NCBI RefSeq assembly: GCF_002307475.1
Contig: NZ_NTMH01000040.1
Location: 682,001 to 746,000 of the forward strand
Length of the DNA stretch: 64,000 bases
Direction of reading: 5' to 3'
From: Pantoea allii
GTDB taxonomy: Bacteria; Pseudomonadota; Gammaproteobacteria; Enterobacterales; Enterobacteriaceae
The position numbers and the translations under genes were made by a program. This document shows, piece by piece, positions 1 to 8,871 of the stretch. Position 1 is the stretch's first letter, and every line of letters starts with the position of its first letter. The notes below the pieces were generated by a model, which was not told the DNA's origin, did not search any database, and saw nothing but the letters and a program-made list of their open reading frames with translations.

Positions 1-23
1 TAACGACAATAGCGAGACACACC

Positions 24-959
24 ATGAAAAAAACGACGTTGCTCTGCACCACGCTTGCCGCCTGTTTGTTTTCTCACACCGCGCTGGCGGTTGAAAAAGG
101 CACCATCATGATTTTGGTTAACTCACTGGACAACCCCTATTACGCCTCCGAGGCGAAGGGCGCAAATATGAAAGCTCAGGAACTGGGCTACAAGACTTCG
201 GTGCTCTCTCACGGGGAAGACGTGAAGAAGCAAAATGAACTGATTGATGCGGCTATTGGCAAAAAAGTGCAGGGCATTATCCTGGACAACGCGGACTCCA
301 CGGCCAGCGTGGCAGCCATCCAAAAAGCCAAACAGGCCGGTATTCCAGTGGTGCTGATCAACCGTGAAATTCCGGTGGATGATGTGGCGCTGGAGCAAAT
401 TACCCACAATAACTTCCAGGCCGGTTCCGATGTAGCCAACGTGTTTGTCGAGAAGATGGGGGAAAAAGGGAAATACGCCGAGCTGACCTGCAACCTCGCG
501 GACAACAACTGCGTCACCCGTTCAAAATCCTTTCACCAGGTGCTGGAACAGTATCCCGATATGCAGAGCGTTGCGCGCCAGGATGCCAAAGGCACACTCA
601 TCGATGGCAAGCGCATTATGGACAGTATTCTGCAGGCTCACCCGGATGTGAAAGGGGTTATCTGCGGTAACGGCCCGGTGGCGCTAGGCGCGATTGCCGC
701 CCTGAAAGCGGCCGGACGCAACGACGTGGTAGTAGTGGGAATTGATGGCAGCAACGATGAACGCGATGCGGTACAGGCCGGAACGTTAAAAGCCACTGTG
801 ATGTTACAGGCGCAGGCGATAGCGGCTCAGGGCGTGACAGACCTGGATAACTATATCCAGAAAGGCACGAAACCGGAGAAACAGCGCGTGATGTTTCGCG
901 GCATTCTGATCACACCGGAAAATGCAAAAAACGTACAGGACTTTAACTACAAGTCGTAA
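24..959 (+). CDS. periplasmic sugar-binding protein of an ABC importer
   Basis: Solute-binding protein (311 aa) of the ribose/galactose-type family, expected to capture a sugar or polyol in the periplasm and deliver it to the transporter encoded just downstream. The N-terminus is a clear Sec signal peptide (basic KK, hydrophobic core, cleavage after HTALA near residue 22). The mature part starts with the strand seen in RbsB-like proteins (GTIMILVNSLDNPYY) and later has the family-like VVVVGIDGSND segment. It is the first gene seen of a five-gene operon; the promoter probably lies left of the window, since only 23 bases precede the ATG. The ligand cannot be read from sequence: RbsB-like folds bind ribose, other sugars, polyols or autoinducer-2. 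Family confidence is high, substrate unknown. Confidence 0.9.
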   Translation: MKKTTLLCTTLAACLFSHTALAVEKGTIMILVNSLDNPYYASEAKGANMKAQELGYKTSVLSHGEDVKKQNELIDAAIGKKVQGIILDNADSTASVAAIQKAKQAGIPVVLINREIPVDDVALEQITHNNFQAGSDVANVFVEKMGEKGKYAELTCNLADNNCVTRSKSFHQVLEQYPDMQSVARQDAKGTLIDGKRIMDSILQAHPDVKGVICGNGPVALGAIAALKAAGRNDVVVVGIDGSNDERDAVQAGTLKATVMLQAQAIAAQGVTDLDNYIQKGTKPEKQRVMFRGILITPENAKNVQDFNYKS

Positions 960-971
960 TCCATCGTTGTC

Positions 972-991
972 GCGCCCGTACTGACGGGCGC
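972..991 (+). other. intercistronic hairpin after binding-protein gene
   Basis: Perfect 7-bp stem (GCGCCCG / CGGGCGC) with a 6-base loop between the binding-protein stop and the next ribosome binding site. There is no T-run, so it is unlikely to be a full terminator. Such hairpins commonly stabilise the upstream mRNA so that the binding protein is made in excess over the membrane components; that role is inferred here. Confidence 0.55.
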
Positions 992-1004
992 CAGGGAGAA
1001 TGTC

Positions 1005-1616
1005 ATGTACAACCGACTCTGGCTGATACCGATCGTGATGGCGCTCGGTGGCTGTCGCATTGTGTCGCAGCAGGAACTGGCGGATCTTAAGAACCCACCC
1101 AATCCCCATATGGCCCATATCAATCAACTCTGGCAGCAGACGTTAGTGCCACAAATCGTCGCGCAGGCGAAACCGCTGAGTGAGTTCACACAGCGCCTGC
1201 AGTCAGAGAAGGATCTGGACAGCGCCTGTCGCGCGCTGGGCTATCGGGCGCAGAGCGAGAATCCCTGCATATTTAGCGTCAGCGTGAGCGGGGAAGTCAC
1301 CGCGCTGGATACCGCCTCGCGCAACGGCAAAATGAAAATTAAAGACGCATCAGGTGACACTGTCACGGTTCAGGTTGGGCCGATCATTCGCGGAACGGCA
1401 TTGCGGGATGCCTACAAAGGGGCCAGCTATCAGGACTTTAACGATCAGGTGCTGTTCAGCGACTTTGGCAAAGCGATCAATCAGCAGGCGGTCACCATGA
1501 TGCACAACGCCGGGGTAAAACCCGGTGACCGGGTTAACGTGGTGGGCGTTTTTAGCAGCTGGGATATCCCGCATACGCTACCCGATATCACGCCAGCCCA
1601 CATCACGCGTCAGTAA
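1005..1616 (+). CDS. DUF2291-family lipoprotein
   Basis: Predicted lipoprotein (203 aa): short signal ending in a lipobox (LGGC, acylated Cys17), then about 185 residues that I assign to the DUF2291 family from overall character and context. Members of this family are recurrently encoded beside RbsB/RbsA/RbsC-type sugar importers, which is the situation here: binding protein upstream, ATPase 10 bases downstream. Its biochemical role is not established; an accessory envelope component of the importer is a guess. The start is supported by the AGGGAG ribosome binding site. The region before residue 90 has many charged and Gln residues; residues 90-190 are rich in beta-type motifs (VSGEVTALD, VNVVGVFSSW). 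Confidence 0.75.
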   Translation: MYNRLWLIPIVMALGGCRIVSQQELADLKNPPNPHMAHINQLWQQTLVPQIVAQAKPLSEFTQRLQSEKDLDSACRALGYRAQSENPCIFSVSVSGEVTALDTASRNGKMKIKDASGDTVTVQVGPIIRGTALRDAYKGASYQDFNDQVLFSDFGKAINQQAVTMMHNAGVKPGDRVNVVGVFSSWDIPHTLPDITPAHITRQ

Positions 1617-1626
1617 GGAGTTGATC

Positions 1627-3153
1627 ATGCAGGTTACTGAGCAGCAAGACGACGTCATTATTGAGACGCGGGGCCTGTCGCGGGTCTATCCGGGCGTGAC
1701 CGCCCTTGATCAGGTTAACTATCGGGTTTATCGCAACAAGGTCAATGTGCTCATCGGGGAAAACGGCGCCGGTAAATCCACCATGATGAAGATGCTGGCA
1801 GGGGTGGAAAGTCCGTCGTCTGGCGACATTTTGCTGGATGGCAAACCTGTCAGGCTGCATTCCACCCAACAGGCCGAAAAACTGGGCATCAGCATCATCT
1901 TTCAGGAGCTGAACCTGTTCCCGAATATGAATGTGATGGACAACATCTTTATCGCCAACGAGTTCTTCCAGCGCGGCGTTATCAACGAAAAGTATCAGTA
2001 TCAGCTGGCAAAAGCCTTGCTGGAACGGCTTGAGCTGGACGTCGATCCCTATGCTGCGCTGGATGCGTTGGGCATTGGTCATCAACAGTTGGTCGAGATT
2101 GCCCGCGCGCTGTCGAAAGATACACGCGTGCTGATTATGGATGAGCCGACCAGCGCCCTGAGTCAGTCAGAGGTCAAAGTGCTGTTCAACGTCATTGAAC
2201 AGCTCAAACGACGCGGCGTCACCATCATCTATATCTCGCATCGGCTGGAGGAGCTGATGGAGATTGGCGACCACATTACGATTTTCCGGGATGGCCGTTT
2301 TATCGCCGCGCGTGAAGTGCGCGACGTCAGCGTGCCCTGGATCATTGCGCAAATGGTCGGGGACAAGAAAAAACATTTTGACTATCAACCCGCTCCTCAG
2401 GGCGACAGGGTGCTGCAGGTGAATGGCCTGACCGCCCTGCATCAAAACGGTGGCTACCGGCTCAACGCGGTGAGCTTTAGCCTGCACAAGGGGGAAGTGA
2501 TAGGGATTTATGGCCTGCTGGGGGCCGGGCGAACCGAGCTGTTCAAGGGACTTACAGGATTACTGCCTTGTCAGAGCGGGGATATCCAGTTAAGCGGTCA
2601 GCGGTTGGACAACTGCAGTTTTCAGCAGCGCCTTAAGCGCGGTATCACCTTGGTGCCTGAGGATCGTAAAGGTGAAGGCGTTATCGAACTGATGTCGATC
2701 ACCGCTAACATGACGCTCTCCAGTCTCAGCCTGCGCGGCTTTCGACGCGCACTGGGCATCGTGCATCCTGACAAAGAGCGGCAGCGTGTGAATGAAATGA
2801 TTCAGCACCTGGCGATTAAAGTCAGCGACAGCGAGTTACCCATCAGTGCGTTAAGCGGCGGAAACCAGCAGAAAGTGGTACTGGGAAAAGCCTTGATGAC
2901 CGGGCCAAAAGTGGTGCTGCTGGATGAGCCTACCCGCGGCATAGATGTGGGTGCCAAGACCGATGTTTATCACCTGATTGGCAAACTGGCGCAGCAGGGG
3001 CTGGCGGTGATGTTTTCCTCGTCGGAACTGGATGAGGTCATGGCGCTTGCTGACCGGATTCTGGTGATGGCCGACGGTCGCATTACTGCCGATCTGCCCC
3101 GTGCCGATGCAACGCGCGAAAAACTGATTAGCGCGTCCACCCCGCAAGCCTGA
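1627..3153 (+). CDS. sugar ABC transporter ATPase (RbsA/MglA type, two ABC domains)
   Basis: Cytoplasmic ATPase (508 aa) with two fused nucleotide-binding domains, as usual for ribose/galactose-type importers. Domain 1 has Walker A GENGAGKST (residues 44-52) and Walker B with LIMDEPTSAL; its signature region is degenerate (GIGHQQLVEIARAL), as is common in this family. Domain 2 has the degenerate Walker A GLLGAGRTE, a canonical LSGGNQQKV signature and LLDEPTRGIDVG. ATP hydrolysis drives import through the permease encoded 17 bases downstream. The ATG at 1627 is chosen because TAAGGAG lies 8 bases before it; an in-frame ATG at 1525 would overlap the previous gene by about 90 bases and lacks homology in the extension. 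Confidence 0.93.
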   Translation: MQVTEQQDDVIIETRGLSRVYPGVTALDQVNYRVYRNKVNVLIGENGAGKSTMMKMLAGVESPSSGDILLDGKPVRLHSTQQAEKLGISIIFQELNLFPNMNVMDNIFIANEFFQRGVINEKYQYQLAKALLERLELDVDPYAALDALGIGHQQLVEIARALSKDTRVLIMDEPTSALSQSEVKVLFNVIEQLKRRGVTIIYISHRLEELMEIGDHITIFRDGRFIAAREVRDVSVPWIIAQMVGDKKKHFDYQPAPQGDRVLQVNGLTALHQNGGYRLNAVSFSLHKGEVIGIYGLLGAGRTELFKGLTGLLPCQSGDIQLSGQRLDNCSFQQRLKRGITLVPEDRKGEGVIELMSITANMTLSSLSLRGFRRALGIVHPDKERQRVNEMIQHLAIKVSDSELPISALSGGNQQKVVLGKALMTGPKVVLLDEPTRGIDVGAKTDVYHLIGKLAQQGLAVMFSSSELDEVMALADRILVMADGRITADLPRADATREKLISASTPQA

Positions 3154-3170
3154 GGTTGCTGGAGAATAAG

Positions 3171-4238
3171 ATGAACCAAAAATATCTGCTGTACATGTAC
3201 TTACTCAAGGCGCGCACCTTTATTGCGCTGCTGATCGTGGTCGGCTTTTTTAGCGTAATGGTGCCTAATTTTCTTACGCCGTCGAACCTGCTGATTATGA
3301 CCCAGCATGTGGCGATTACCGGGCTGCTGGCAATTGGTATGACGCTGGTGATCCTGACCGGTGGCATCGACCTGTCGGTCGGGGCCGTTGCCGGGATCTG
3401 TGGCATGGTGGCGGGTGCCTTACTCACTGTGGGCGTGCCGCTGTGGGGCGGGGATCGGCTGTTTCTTAACGTGCCGGAAGTGATTCTCGTCGTGGCGCTG
3501 TTCGGGATGCTGGTCGGCATGGTTAACGGCGCGATGATTACCCGGCTTGGCGTAGCACCCTTTATCTGCACACTGGGCATGATGTATGTCGCCCGCGGCG
3601 CGGCGCTGCTGTTTAACGATGGTGCGACCTACGCCAATCTGGTGGGCATTCCGGCGCTGGGCAATACCGGCTTCTCGTTACTGGGTTCTGGCACCGTGCT
3701 CGGGGTGTTTATTCCCATCTGGCTGATGATTGGCTTTTTACTTCTTGGCCTGTACCTGACGCGTAAAACGCCGCTTGGGCGCTATATCTATGCCACCGGC
3801 GGTAATGAGTCGGCAGCGCGGCTGGCGGGCGTGCCCATTATCAAAGTGAAAGTGTTTGTTTATGCCTTTTCCGGGCTGTGCGCGGGATTAGTGGGGTTGG
3901 TGGTGGCTTCTCAGTTACAGACCGCGCATCCCATGACGGGCAACATGTTTGAGATGGACGCCATCGGTGCCACGGTGCTCGGCGGAACGGCGCTGGCCGG
4001 GGGACGCGGGCGCGTATCAGGTTCCATTATTGGTGCCTTCGTTATCGTTTTTCTGGCCGATGGCATGGTGATGATGGGCGTCAGTGATTTCTGGCAGATG
4101 GTGATCAAGGGCGTGGTGATTGTGACCGCCGTGGTGATTGACCAGTTCCAGCAGCGTTTACAAAGCAAAGTGATATTACTGCGCCGTCATGAAAAAAAGC
4201 AGCCAGTGACGCCGCAAGCTGACATCCGTCATGGATAA
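3171..4238 (+). CDS. sugar ABC transporter permease (RbsC/AraH type)
   Basis: Inner-membrane permease (355 aa) with about nine to ten hydrophobic segments and the family hallmark TGGIDLSVGAVAG near residue 60. The late motif IGATVLGGTALAGGRGRVSG matches the cytoplasmic coupling region of BPD_transp_2 permeases. It should form the channel of the importer whose binding protein and ATPase precede it. The ATG at 3171 is preceded by GGAGAATAAG, a better start than an in-frame TTG at 3156. The C-terminal tail (from about residue 325) is basic and likely cytoplasmic. The dehydrogenase gene follows after 12 bases. Confidence 0.93.
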   Translation: MNQKYLLYMYLLKARTFIALLIVVGFFSVMVPNFLTPSNLLIMTQHVAITGLLAIGMTLVILTGGIDLSVGAVAGICGMVAGALLTVGVPLWGGDRLFLNVPEVILVVALFGMLVGMVNGAMITRLGVAPFICTLGMMYVARGAALLFNDGATYANLVGIPALGNTGFSLLGSGTVLGVFIPIWLMIGFLLLGLYLTRKTPLGRYIYATGGNESAARLAGVPIIKVKVFVYAFSGLCAGLVGLVVASQLQTAHPMTGNMFEMDAIGATVLGGTALAGGRGRVSGSIIGAFVIVFLADGMVMMGVSDFWQMVIKGVVIVTAVVIDQFQQRLQSKVILLRRHEKKQPVTPQADIRHG

Positions 4239-4250
4239 CAGGAGAGAACA

Positions 4251-5045
4251 ATGACCCGAGATTTCAATGGAAAAACGGTAGTGATCACCGGTGCCTGCCG
4301 CGGTATCGGCGCAGGCATTGCTGCCCGCTTTGCCCGCGAGGGTGCAAACCTGGTGATGTTGTCCAATTCCGAACGCGTATTTGCCACCGCCGACAGTCTG
4401 CGTCCCCTTGCCGCCTCGATTTTGGCCCTGCAGGTGGATGTAACCGACGAAGGCGAAGTGCAGCAGGTGTATCAGCAGGCATTTGAGCGCTTTGGCCGGA
4501 TCGACGTCTCCATTCAAAATGCAGGCGTGATTACCATTGATACGGTCGACAACATGCCCAAAAGCGATTTCGAACGTGTGCTGGCTGTGAACACCACCGG
4601 TGTCTGGCTGTGCTGTCGTGAAGCCGCCAAATACATGGTGCAGCAAAACGGCGGCAGCCTGATTAATACCTCTTCAGGCCAGGGGCGCAAAGGCTTTATC
4701 TATACGCCGCACTACGCTGCCAGCAAGATGGGGGTGATTGGCATTACGCAAAGTCTGGCGCTGGGGCTGGCGCGCTGGAATATTACGGTCAATGCGTTTT
4801 GCCCTGGCATCATTGAAAGTGAAATGTGGGATTACAACGATCGCGTCTGGGGCGAAATTCTCAGCACGGAGCATAAAACCTACGCTAAAGGCGAGCTGAT
4901 GGCGGAGTGGGTGGAGAACATTCCTCTTAAGCGGGCCGGGCAACCTCAGGACGTCGCAGGGCTGGTGGCTTTTCTCGCATCGGATGATGCGCGTTACATT
5001 ACCGGGCAAACCGTGAATGTGGATGGCGGGCTGATATTTTCCTGA
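4251..5045 (+). CDS. short-chain dehydrogenase, probable sugar/polyol dehydrogenase
   Basis: Classical SDR oxidoreductase (264 aa). Visible features: cofactor motif TGACRGIG (13-20), the QNAG motif (89-92), catalytic Ser141/142, Tyr155 and Lys159 in YAASK, and a C-terminal VDGG. The absence of an acidic residue immediately after the glycine motif leaves NAD versus NADP open. Residues around 190-210 (MWDYNDRVWGEIL) form a substrate loop reminiscent of sorbitol/polyol dehydrogenases. Because it is the last gene of the importer operon (AGGAGAGAACA before the ATG), it probably oxidises the imported sugar or polyol; that is an inference from context. Confidence 0.85.
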   Translation: MTRDFNGKTVVITGACRGIGAGIAARFAREGANLVMLSNSERVFATADSLRPLAASILALQVDVTDEGEVQQVYQQAFERFGRIDVSIQNAGVITIDTVDNMPKSDFERVLAVNTTGVWLCCREAAKYMVQQNGGSLINTSSGQGRKGFIYTPHYAASKMGVIGITQSLALGLARWNITVNAFCPGIIESEMWDYNDRVWGEILSTEHKTYAKGELMAEWVENIPLKRAGQPQDVAGLVAFLASDDARYITGQTVNVDGGLIFS

Positions 5046-5054
5046 AACCGGGAC

Positions 5055-5086
5055 GCCACCGGCCCGCTGTGCACAGGGTCGGTGGC
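5055..5086 (+). terminator. hairpin at end of ABC operon
   Basis: Stem GCCACCG / CGGTGGC, extended by CCC/GGG with one mismatch, 9 bases after the dehydrogenase stop. No strong T-run follows, so this may be a weak or Rho-assisted terminator. Confidence 0.45.
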
Positions 5087-5213
5087 TGCCTTCAGCACAA
5101 ATATCGAGTCAAGTCATGAATCTGGGTCACATTATGCTAAAATAATCAGCGCTGGTTTTGTTTTTCTTTCAGAAAACCACCTGATGATTTTTCTGCCCGG
5201 ACGTAATGATTTG

Positions 5214-6647
5214 ATGCTTAAACCTGTGACTTTCTTTCTGGCTTCACTGACCACGCTTGCAGCGCTGCCTGCCGGTGCGCTGCAAACGGACAATCAGGTG
5301 CCAGAAACCCCCTTTGGCGATCCTGCGCGCTTTCAACATTCACTGGACGACCTTCCTTCTTTGGGCAACGTCGAAGATAACAACGAATGGAGCGAAAGGC
5401 TGGCGAAGGCGGCCAAAAGCATCGCGGAAGCCAGCGAAAGCAGCAGTGATTTAACCCTGGGCGAGCAGGCCGGGCAGTGGGCTTTTGAACGACTGCGCGA
5501 TGAAGTGGCTACGCGGGTTGAGAATGAAGGCCAGTCTCTACTGTCACCTTATGGCAACGCCGAGTTCAACTTAAACGTCGATATGGACGGTAACTTTGAG
5601 GGCACCGGCGGCAATCTGTTTAGCCCGCTCGCCGACAGAAATCACTCTCTGACGTTCAGTCAGCTCGGGCTTCATGACTCCATTGAAGGTGTGGTAGGCA
5701 ATGCGGGGCTGGGTCAGCGCTGGGACGCGGGCAACTGGTTGGTGGGATATAACGGTTTTATCGATCGCAGTTTTCGCAGTGGACTTCAGCGAGCGTCAGT
5801 CGGCACCGAGGCCTGGAGCAGCAATCTGCGGTTGTCTGCTAACTACTATCATCCGCTGTCGGGATGGCGTAATCGCGGTGACAGCCAGCAATATCGCATG
5901 GCCGAAGGCTACGACATCACCAGCCAAAGCTATTTGCCGTTTTACCGTCAACTGGGTGTGTCATTCAGTTATCAGCAATACCTTGGCGAAAAGGTTGACC
6001 TGTTTAACAGCGGCAATCGCTACCATAATCCGGCCGCGCTTTCGCTTGGGCTGTCTTATACGCCGGTGCCGCTGGTGACCTTCTCGGCCAGCCATAAAAC
6101 CAGCAGTGCCGGTGAGAGCCAGGACCAGCTTGGCCTGAAGCTTAACTATCGCTTTGGTGTGGCGCTGAGCAAGCAGTTGGATGCCAACAACGTGGCCGAA
6201 GTGCGTTCGTTGCGCGGCAGTCGCTACGACACCGTTACGCGTAGCCAAAACCCGGTGATGGCTTACCGGCAGCGTAAGACGTTATCGGTTTTCCTGGCGA
6301 CGCCACCCTGGCAGCTCAATCCTGGCGAAAGCGTACCGCTTAAGCTTCAGCTGCGCGCCAGTAACGCGATTAAGTCGCTTAGCTGGCAAGGGGACACCCA
6401 GGCGCTGAGCCTGACATCGCCGCCAAATAATAATGCGACCGACGGCTGGAGCGTGATTGTTCCGCCCTGGGACAGCACGCCAGGTGCCAGCAATGAGTAC
6501 CGTTTGTCGGTCACGGTGGAAGACAGTAAACAGCAACGCGTAACGTCAAACTGGATCACCCTGCAAGTGAAACCGCCTTTGTCGATGGATGAACCGCCTG
6601 GCGGAACAATGTCGTCCTCCGCCAGCGGGCTGAGTTTCACGGAATAA
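5214..6647 (+). CDS. ychO: inverse-autotransporter (invasin-like) outer membrane protein YchO
   Basis: Outer membrane beta-barrel protein (477 aa) of the intimin/invasin inverse-autotransporter class, closest by recall to E. coli YchO. A signal peptide covers residues 1-22 (MLKPVTFFLA...). The barrel starts near residue 85 (SLLSPYGNAEFNLNVD) with the typical LGLHDS, VGNAGLGQRW, GNWLVGYNGF and NPAALSLGLSYTPVPLVTF motifs; after it comes ALSKQLDANNVAEVRSLRGSR and an Ig-like C-terminal region (about 365-465). Unlike true invasins it carries no long passenger of repeated Ig domains, as in YchO. Start: ATG 5214 gives a proper signal peptide; upstream in-frame ATGs (5082, 5184) would bury it. Function in adhesion is assumed from the family, not shown. 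Confidence 0.88.
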   Translation: MLKPVTFFLASLTTLAALPAGALQTDNQVPETPFGDPARFQHSLDDLPSLGNVEDNNEWSERLAKAAKSIAEASESSSDLTLGEQAGQWAFERLRDEVATRVENEGQSLLSPYGNAEFNLNVDMDGNFEGTGGNLFSPLADRNHSLTFSQLGLHDSIEGVVGNAGLGQRWDAGNWLVGYNGFIDRSFRSGLQRASVGTEAWSSNLRLSANYYHPLSGWRNRGDSQQYRMAEGYDITSQSYLPFYRQLGVSFSYQQYLGEKVDLFNSGNRYHNPAALSLGLSYTPVPLVTFSASHKTSSAGESQDQLGLKLNYRFGVALSKQLDANNVAEVRSLRGSRYDTVTRSQNPVMAYRQRKTLSVFLATPPWQLNPGESVPLKLQLRASNAIKSLSWQGDTQALSLTSPPNNNATDGWSVIVPPWDSTPGASNEYRLSVTVEDSKQQRVTSNWITLQVKPPLSMDEPPGGTMSSSASGLSFTE

Positions 6648-7026
6648 CGGCAAAATAAAGTGTGATTTGCGTCATGCTTTTTTTGCTGGACACTACGCAC
6701 TAGCCTTCACAGAAGCGGCAAAAACACGACCTGTCTGCATAACAAGATTCGTCATCTACCCGATCTCTGGGTGAGCCGCCTGTTGCTCTGGCACCTGACC
6801 TGCACCTGATGACGCCACAGGAAGCGAGGTTTATTTCCTGCTTGTTTTGTCGCTGGCTACGCAGGCAGACGACCGGGGATGCCGTTTGGGGATAAAATCA
6901 CCCTCTGCCGATGGAACAATCTGCATCGATATTGAAATCTACCTGCGTGAAAGGCGTGAAAGGCGGGGGGAGCGGGCCGATGCAGCCGAATCGCTTTTAT
7001 CGATTGCCGCTGATATGCCGTGTTCT
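6648..7026. other. intergenic, no gene seen
   Basis: About 380 bases between ychO and the terminator of the convergent porin gene. I see no credible coding region: the only modest reading frame runs through the porin terminator and has no ribosome binding site. No recognisable ychO terminator was found. Confidence 0.6.
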
Positions 7027-7063
7027 AAAGAAAAACGGCCCGTCAGACACAGGCCGGGCCGTT
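7027..7063 (-). terminator. rho-independent terminator of porin gene
   Basis: On the minus strand AACGGCCCG pairs with CGGGCCGTT over a 12-base loop, followed by TTTTT. It lies 20 bases past the porin stop codon. Confidence 0.88.
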
Positions 7064-7082
7064 GAACAATGAGGGAAAGCGA

Positions 7083-8174
7083 TTAGAACTGGTAAGTCAG
7101 GCCCACTGCCGTGATGTCATCTGTCGCCAGACCCAACGGATTATTTTTCTTAAGCAGGTTGATACGGTATTCACCGTACACTGACATGTTTTTGTTAAAG
7201 TAGTAAGTCGCACCTACAGAAGAGTATTTATACAGGTCGGCATCACCGATCCCTTCAATATCTTTGCCTTTAGAGGTCACATAACTTACAGAAGGGCGCA
7301 AGCCATTCAGGAACTGATACTGTGCAACAAATTCCATATTCTGCGCTTTGTTGGCAAAGCCAGTAGCACTTGTTGGCATTGGTGTGGCGTTAAGCGTTTC
7401 ACCGTACATCGCCGCCAGATAAATCTGGTTGGCATCATACTTGACAGACGTTGCCCATACCTGACCTTTGTCGCCGCGACCGAAGGTGGCTGCGTTTTGT
7501 GCCTGAGTACGTTGCAGGCTGGCGTAAGCACCAGCAAAACTCAGACCAAAATCAAAGTCATAAGAGGTAGACAGCGCATAACCATCGCCATTCGCACGAC
7601 TGACTTGCAGACCCGCATTGTTGGTCGTGGTGCGATCGTTCTTGCCTTCGTACTGCGCCGCGATGTTCCAGCCTTTGACCAGACCAAAGAAGTCTTTGTT
7701 GCGCCACGTCAGCACACCACCTGAGCGAGCAGTCAGGAAGGCGTCGTTGTAGGCAGAATCACCGCCCCACACCGGCAACATATCGGTATAGCTTAATGCG
7801 TCATAGACCAGACCGTAGTTACGGCCGTAGTCCAGTGAACCCAGCTCGCCATATTTCAGACCGGCATAACCCAAACGGGTTTTGTTGCCAGTATTTGCAT
7901 CCGCACCTTCAGAGTTTTTCAGGCTGTACTGGTACTGCCAGAAACCGTAACCCGTGAGTTTATCGGTAATGGCGGTTTCGCCTTTAAAACCGATACGGGC
8001 ATAGGAATTGATATCGCCGTTATTTGACTGATCGTCAGAAAAGAAGTGCGAAACGTTAACCTTGCCCTGTAAATCCAGCTTATTCCCGTCTTTATTATAA
8101 ATCTGTGCGGCCTGAGCAGTAGACAGACCGATCAGTAACGGCATTAATGCCGCCACTAATGTGCGCTTCATCAT
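7083..8174 (-). CDS. general trimeric porin (OmpF/OmpC/PhoE family)
   Basis: Outer membrane diffusion porin, 363 aa including a signal peptide of about 22 residues ending in STAQA; two adjacent ATGs (MMKR) leave the exact start open by one codon. Family motifs are IYNKDGNKLDLQGK at the mature N-terminus, ARIGFKGET, the L3 region LPVWGGDSAYND, VKYDANQIYLAAMYGET, FNKNMSVYGEYRINLL and the terminal Phe (VGLTYQF) required for barrel assembly. In E. coli OmpF the L3 constriction reads PEFGGD; here Glu is Val, which removes an acidic residue from the predicted eyelet and might change selectivity. It stands alone with its own terminator, and an 890-base upstream region it shares with the divergent ast operon. 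Confidence 0.92.
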   Translation of the reverse strand: MMKRTLVAALMPLLIGLSTAQAAQIYNKDGNKLDLQGKVNVSHFFSDDQSNNGDINSYARIGFKGETAITDKLTGYGFWQYQYSLKNSEGADANTGNKTRLGYAGLKYGELGSLDYGRNYGLVYDALSYTDMLPVWGGDSAYNDAFLTARSGGVLTWRNKDFFGLVKGWNIAAQYEGKNDRTTTNNAGLQVSRANGDGYALSTSYDFDFGLSFAGAYASLQRTQAQNAATFGRGDKGQVWATSVKYDANQIYLAAMYGETLNATPMPTSATGFANKAQNMEFVAQYQFLNGLRPSVSYVTSKGKDIEGIGDADLYKYSSVGATYYFNKNMSVYGEYRINLLKKNNPLGLATDDITAVGLTYQF

Positions 8175-8655
8175 TTATTATTTACCCTGTGGTTATATTA
8201 TTATTTCCCCTCTTTTGGGGTGAAAAGAAAATGACACAAATTGTTAATTCAGCCTAGCGCAATAAGTGTAACTAAATGTGTGCCCAGGGGAACTAAATCT
8301 CAATAAAGCCAATTCGGCGGCCATCGTGCGCCTGTCAGTGTTTTTTCTTATGACCCCGTTAGCAATGTAAAGGATAAAAAGGCATATAAAACAGGGGATT
8401 GTTGATTTCATCGGGAAGGGATAAAGCAATATGGCAAAAAAATGATAACACCAGCCATCTTGCTTGAATAATAAACGCATTTTGTATGATAAATAAACAA
8501 TAAAGATTTTTCATCTAATCATTAGCGCGCTTATTAATAATTTATTCAGCGCTAAATAATTTATTAATGTTCTGATGATAACCCGGGAAACAATATTAAT
8601 GGCTTCGCATAAGTATATTTAAACAAATAAAGAGAGCATATTTTAATCACCCGCC

Positions 8656-8677
8656 AGTAATAACCTGGGTTATTACT
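8656..8677. promoter_or_regulatory. perfect palindrome, candidate operator
   Basis: AGTAATAACC, then TG, then GGTTATTACT: 10-bp arms in perfect inverted repeat. No T-run follows on either strand, so an operator is more likely than a terminator. It lies about 480 bases upstream of the porin start and 385 upstream of astC. The cognate regulator is unknown. Confidence 0.5.
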
Positions 8678-8871
8678 CGGCTTATTGCGTTTACTTTTCT
8701 ACGGATATTGATCACAGCCTGCACTACACACAGGCAACTGCCCCATTTTGAGGCGGTTTCTGCACGTTTTTGAGCAGATAATTTATCAGCGATCACAAAA
8801 GCGATATTTCATCCCGCCATTGCATAATTCCGCTTTAAAAAGCTCTGCTATCGGCCCCCGCTAAGATAATT

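Noticed and set aside
1603..2487. Long minus-strand frames inside the ABC ATPase gene
   Set aside because: Antisense shadows of a strongly conserved gene, without ribosome binding sites or family motifs.
5082..5213. Longer N-terminus of ychO
   Set aside because: It would put a 44-residue extension before an evident signal peptide.
6847..7065. 72-codon plus-strand open frame between ychO and porin
   Set aside because: It runs through the porin terminator, is very Arg/Glu-rich in a chance-like way and has no ribosome binding site.
8244..8480. 78-codon minus-strand frame upstream of the porin
   Set aside because: No ribosome binding site, composition follows the AT-rich regulatory region, no recognisable motif.
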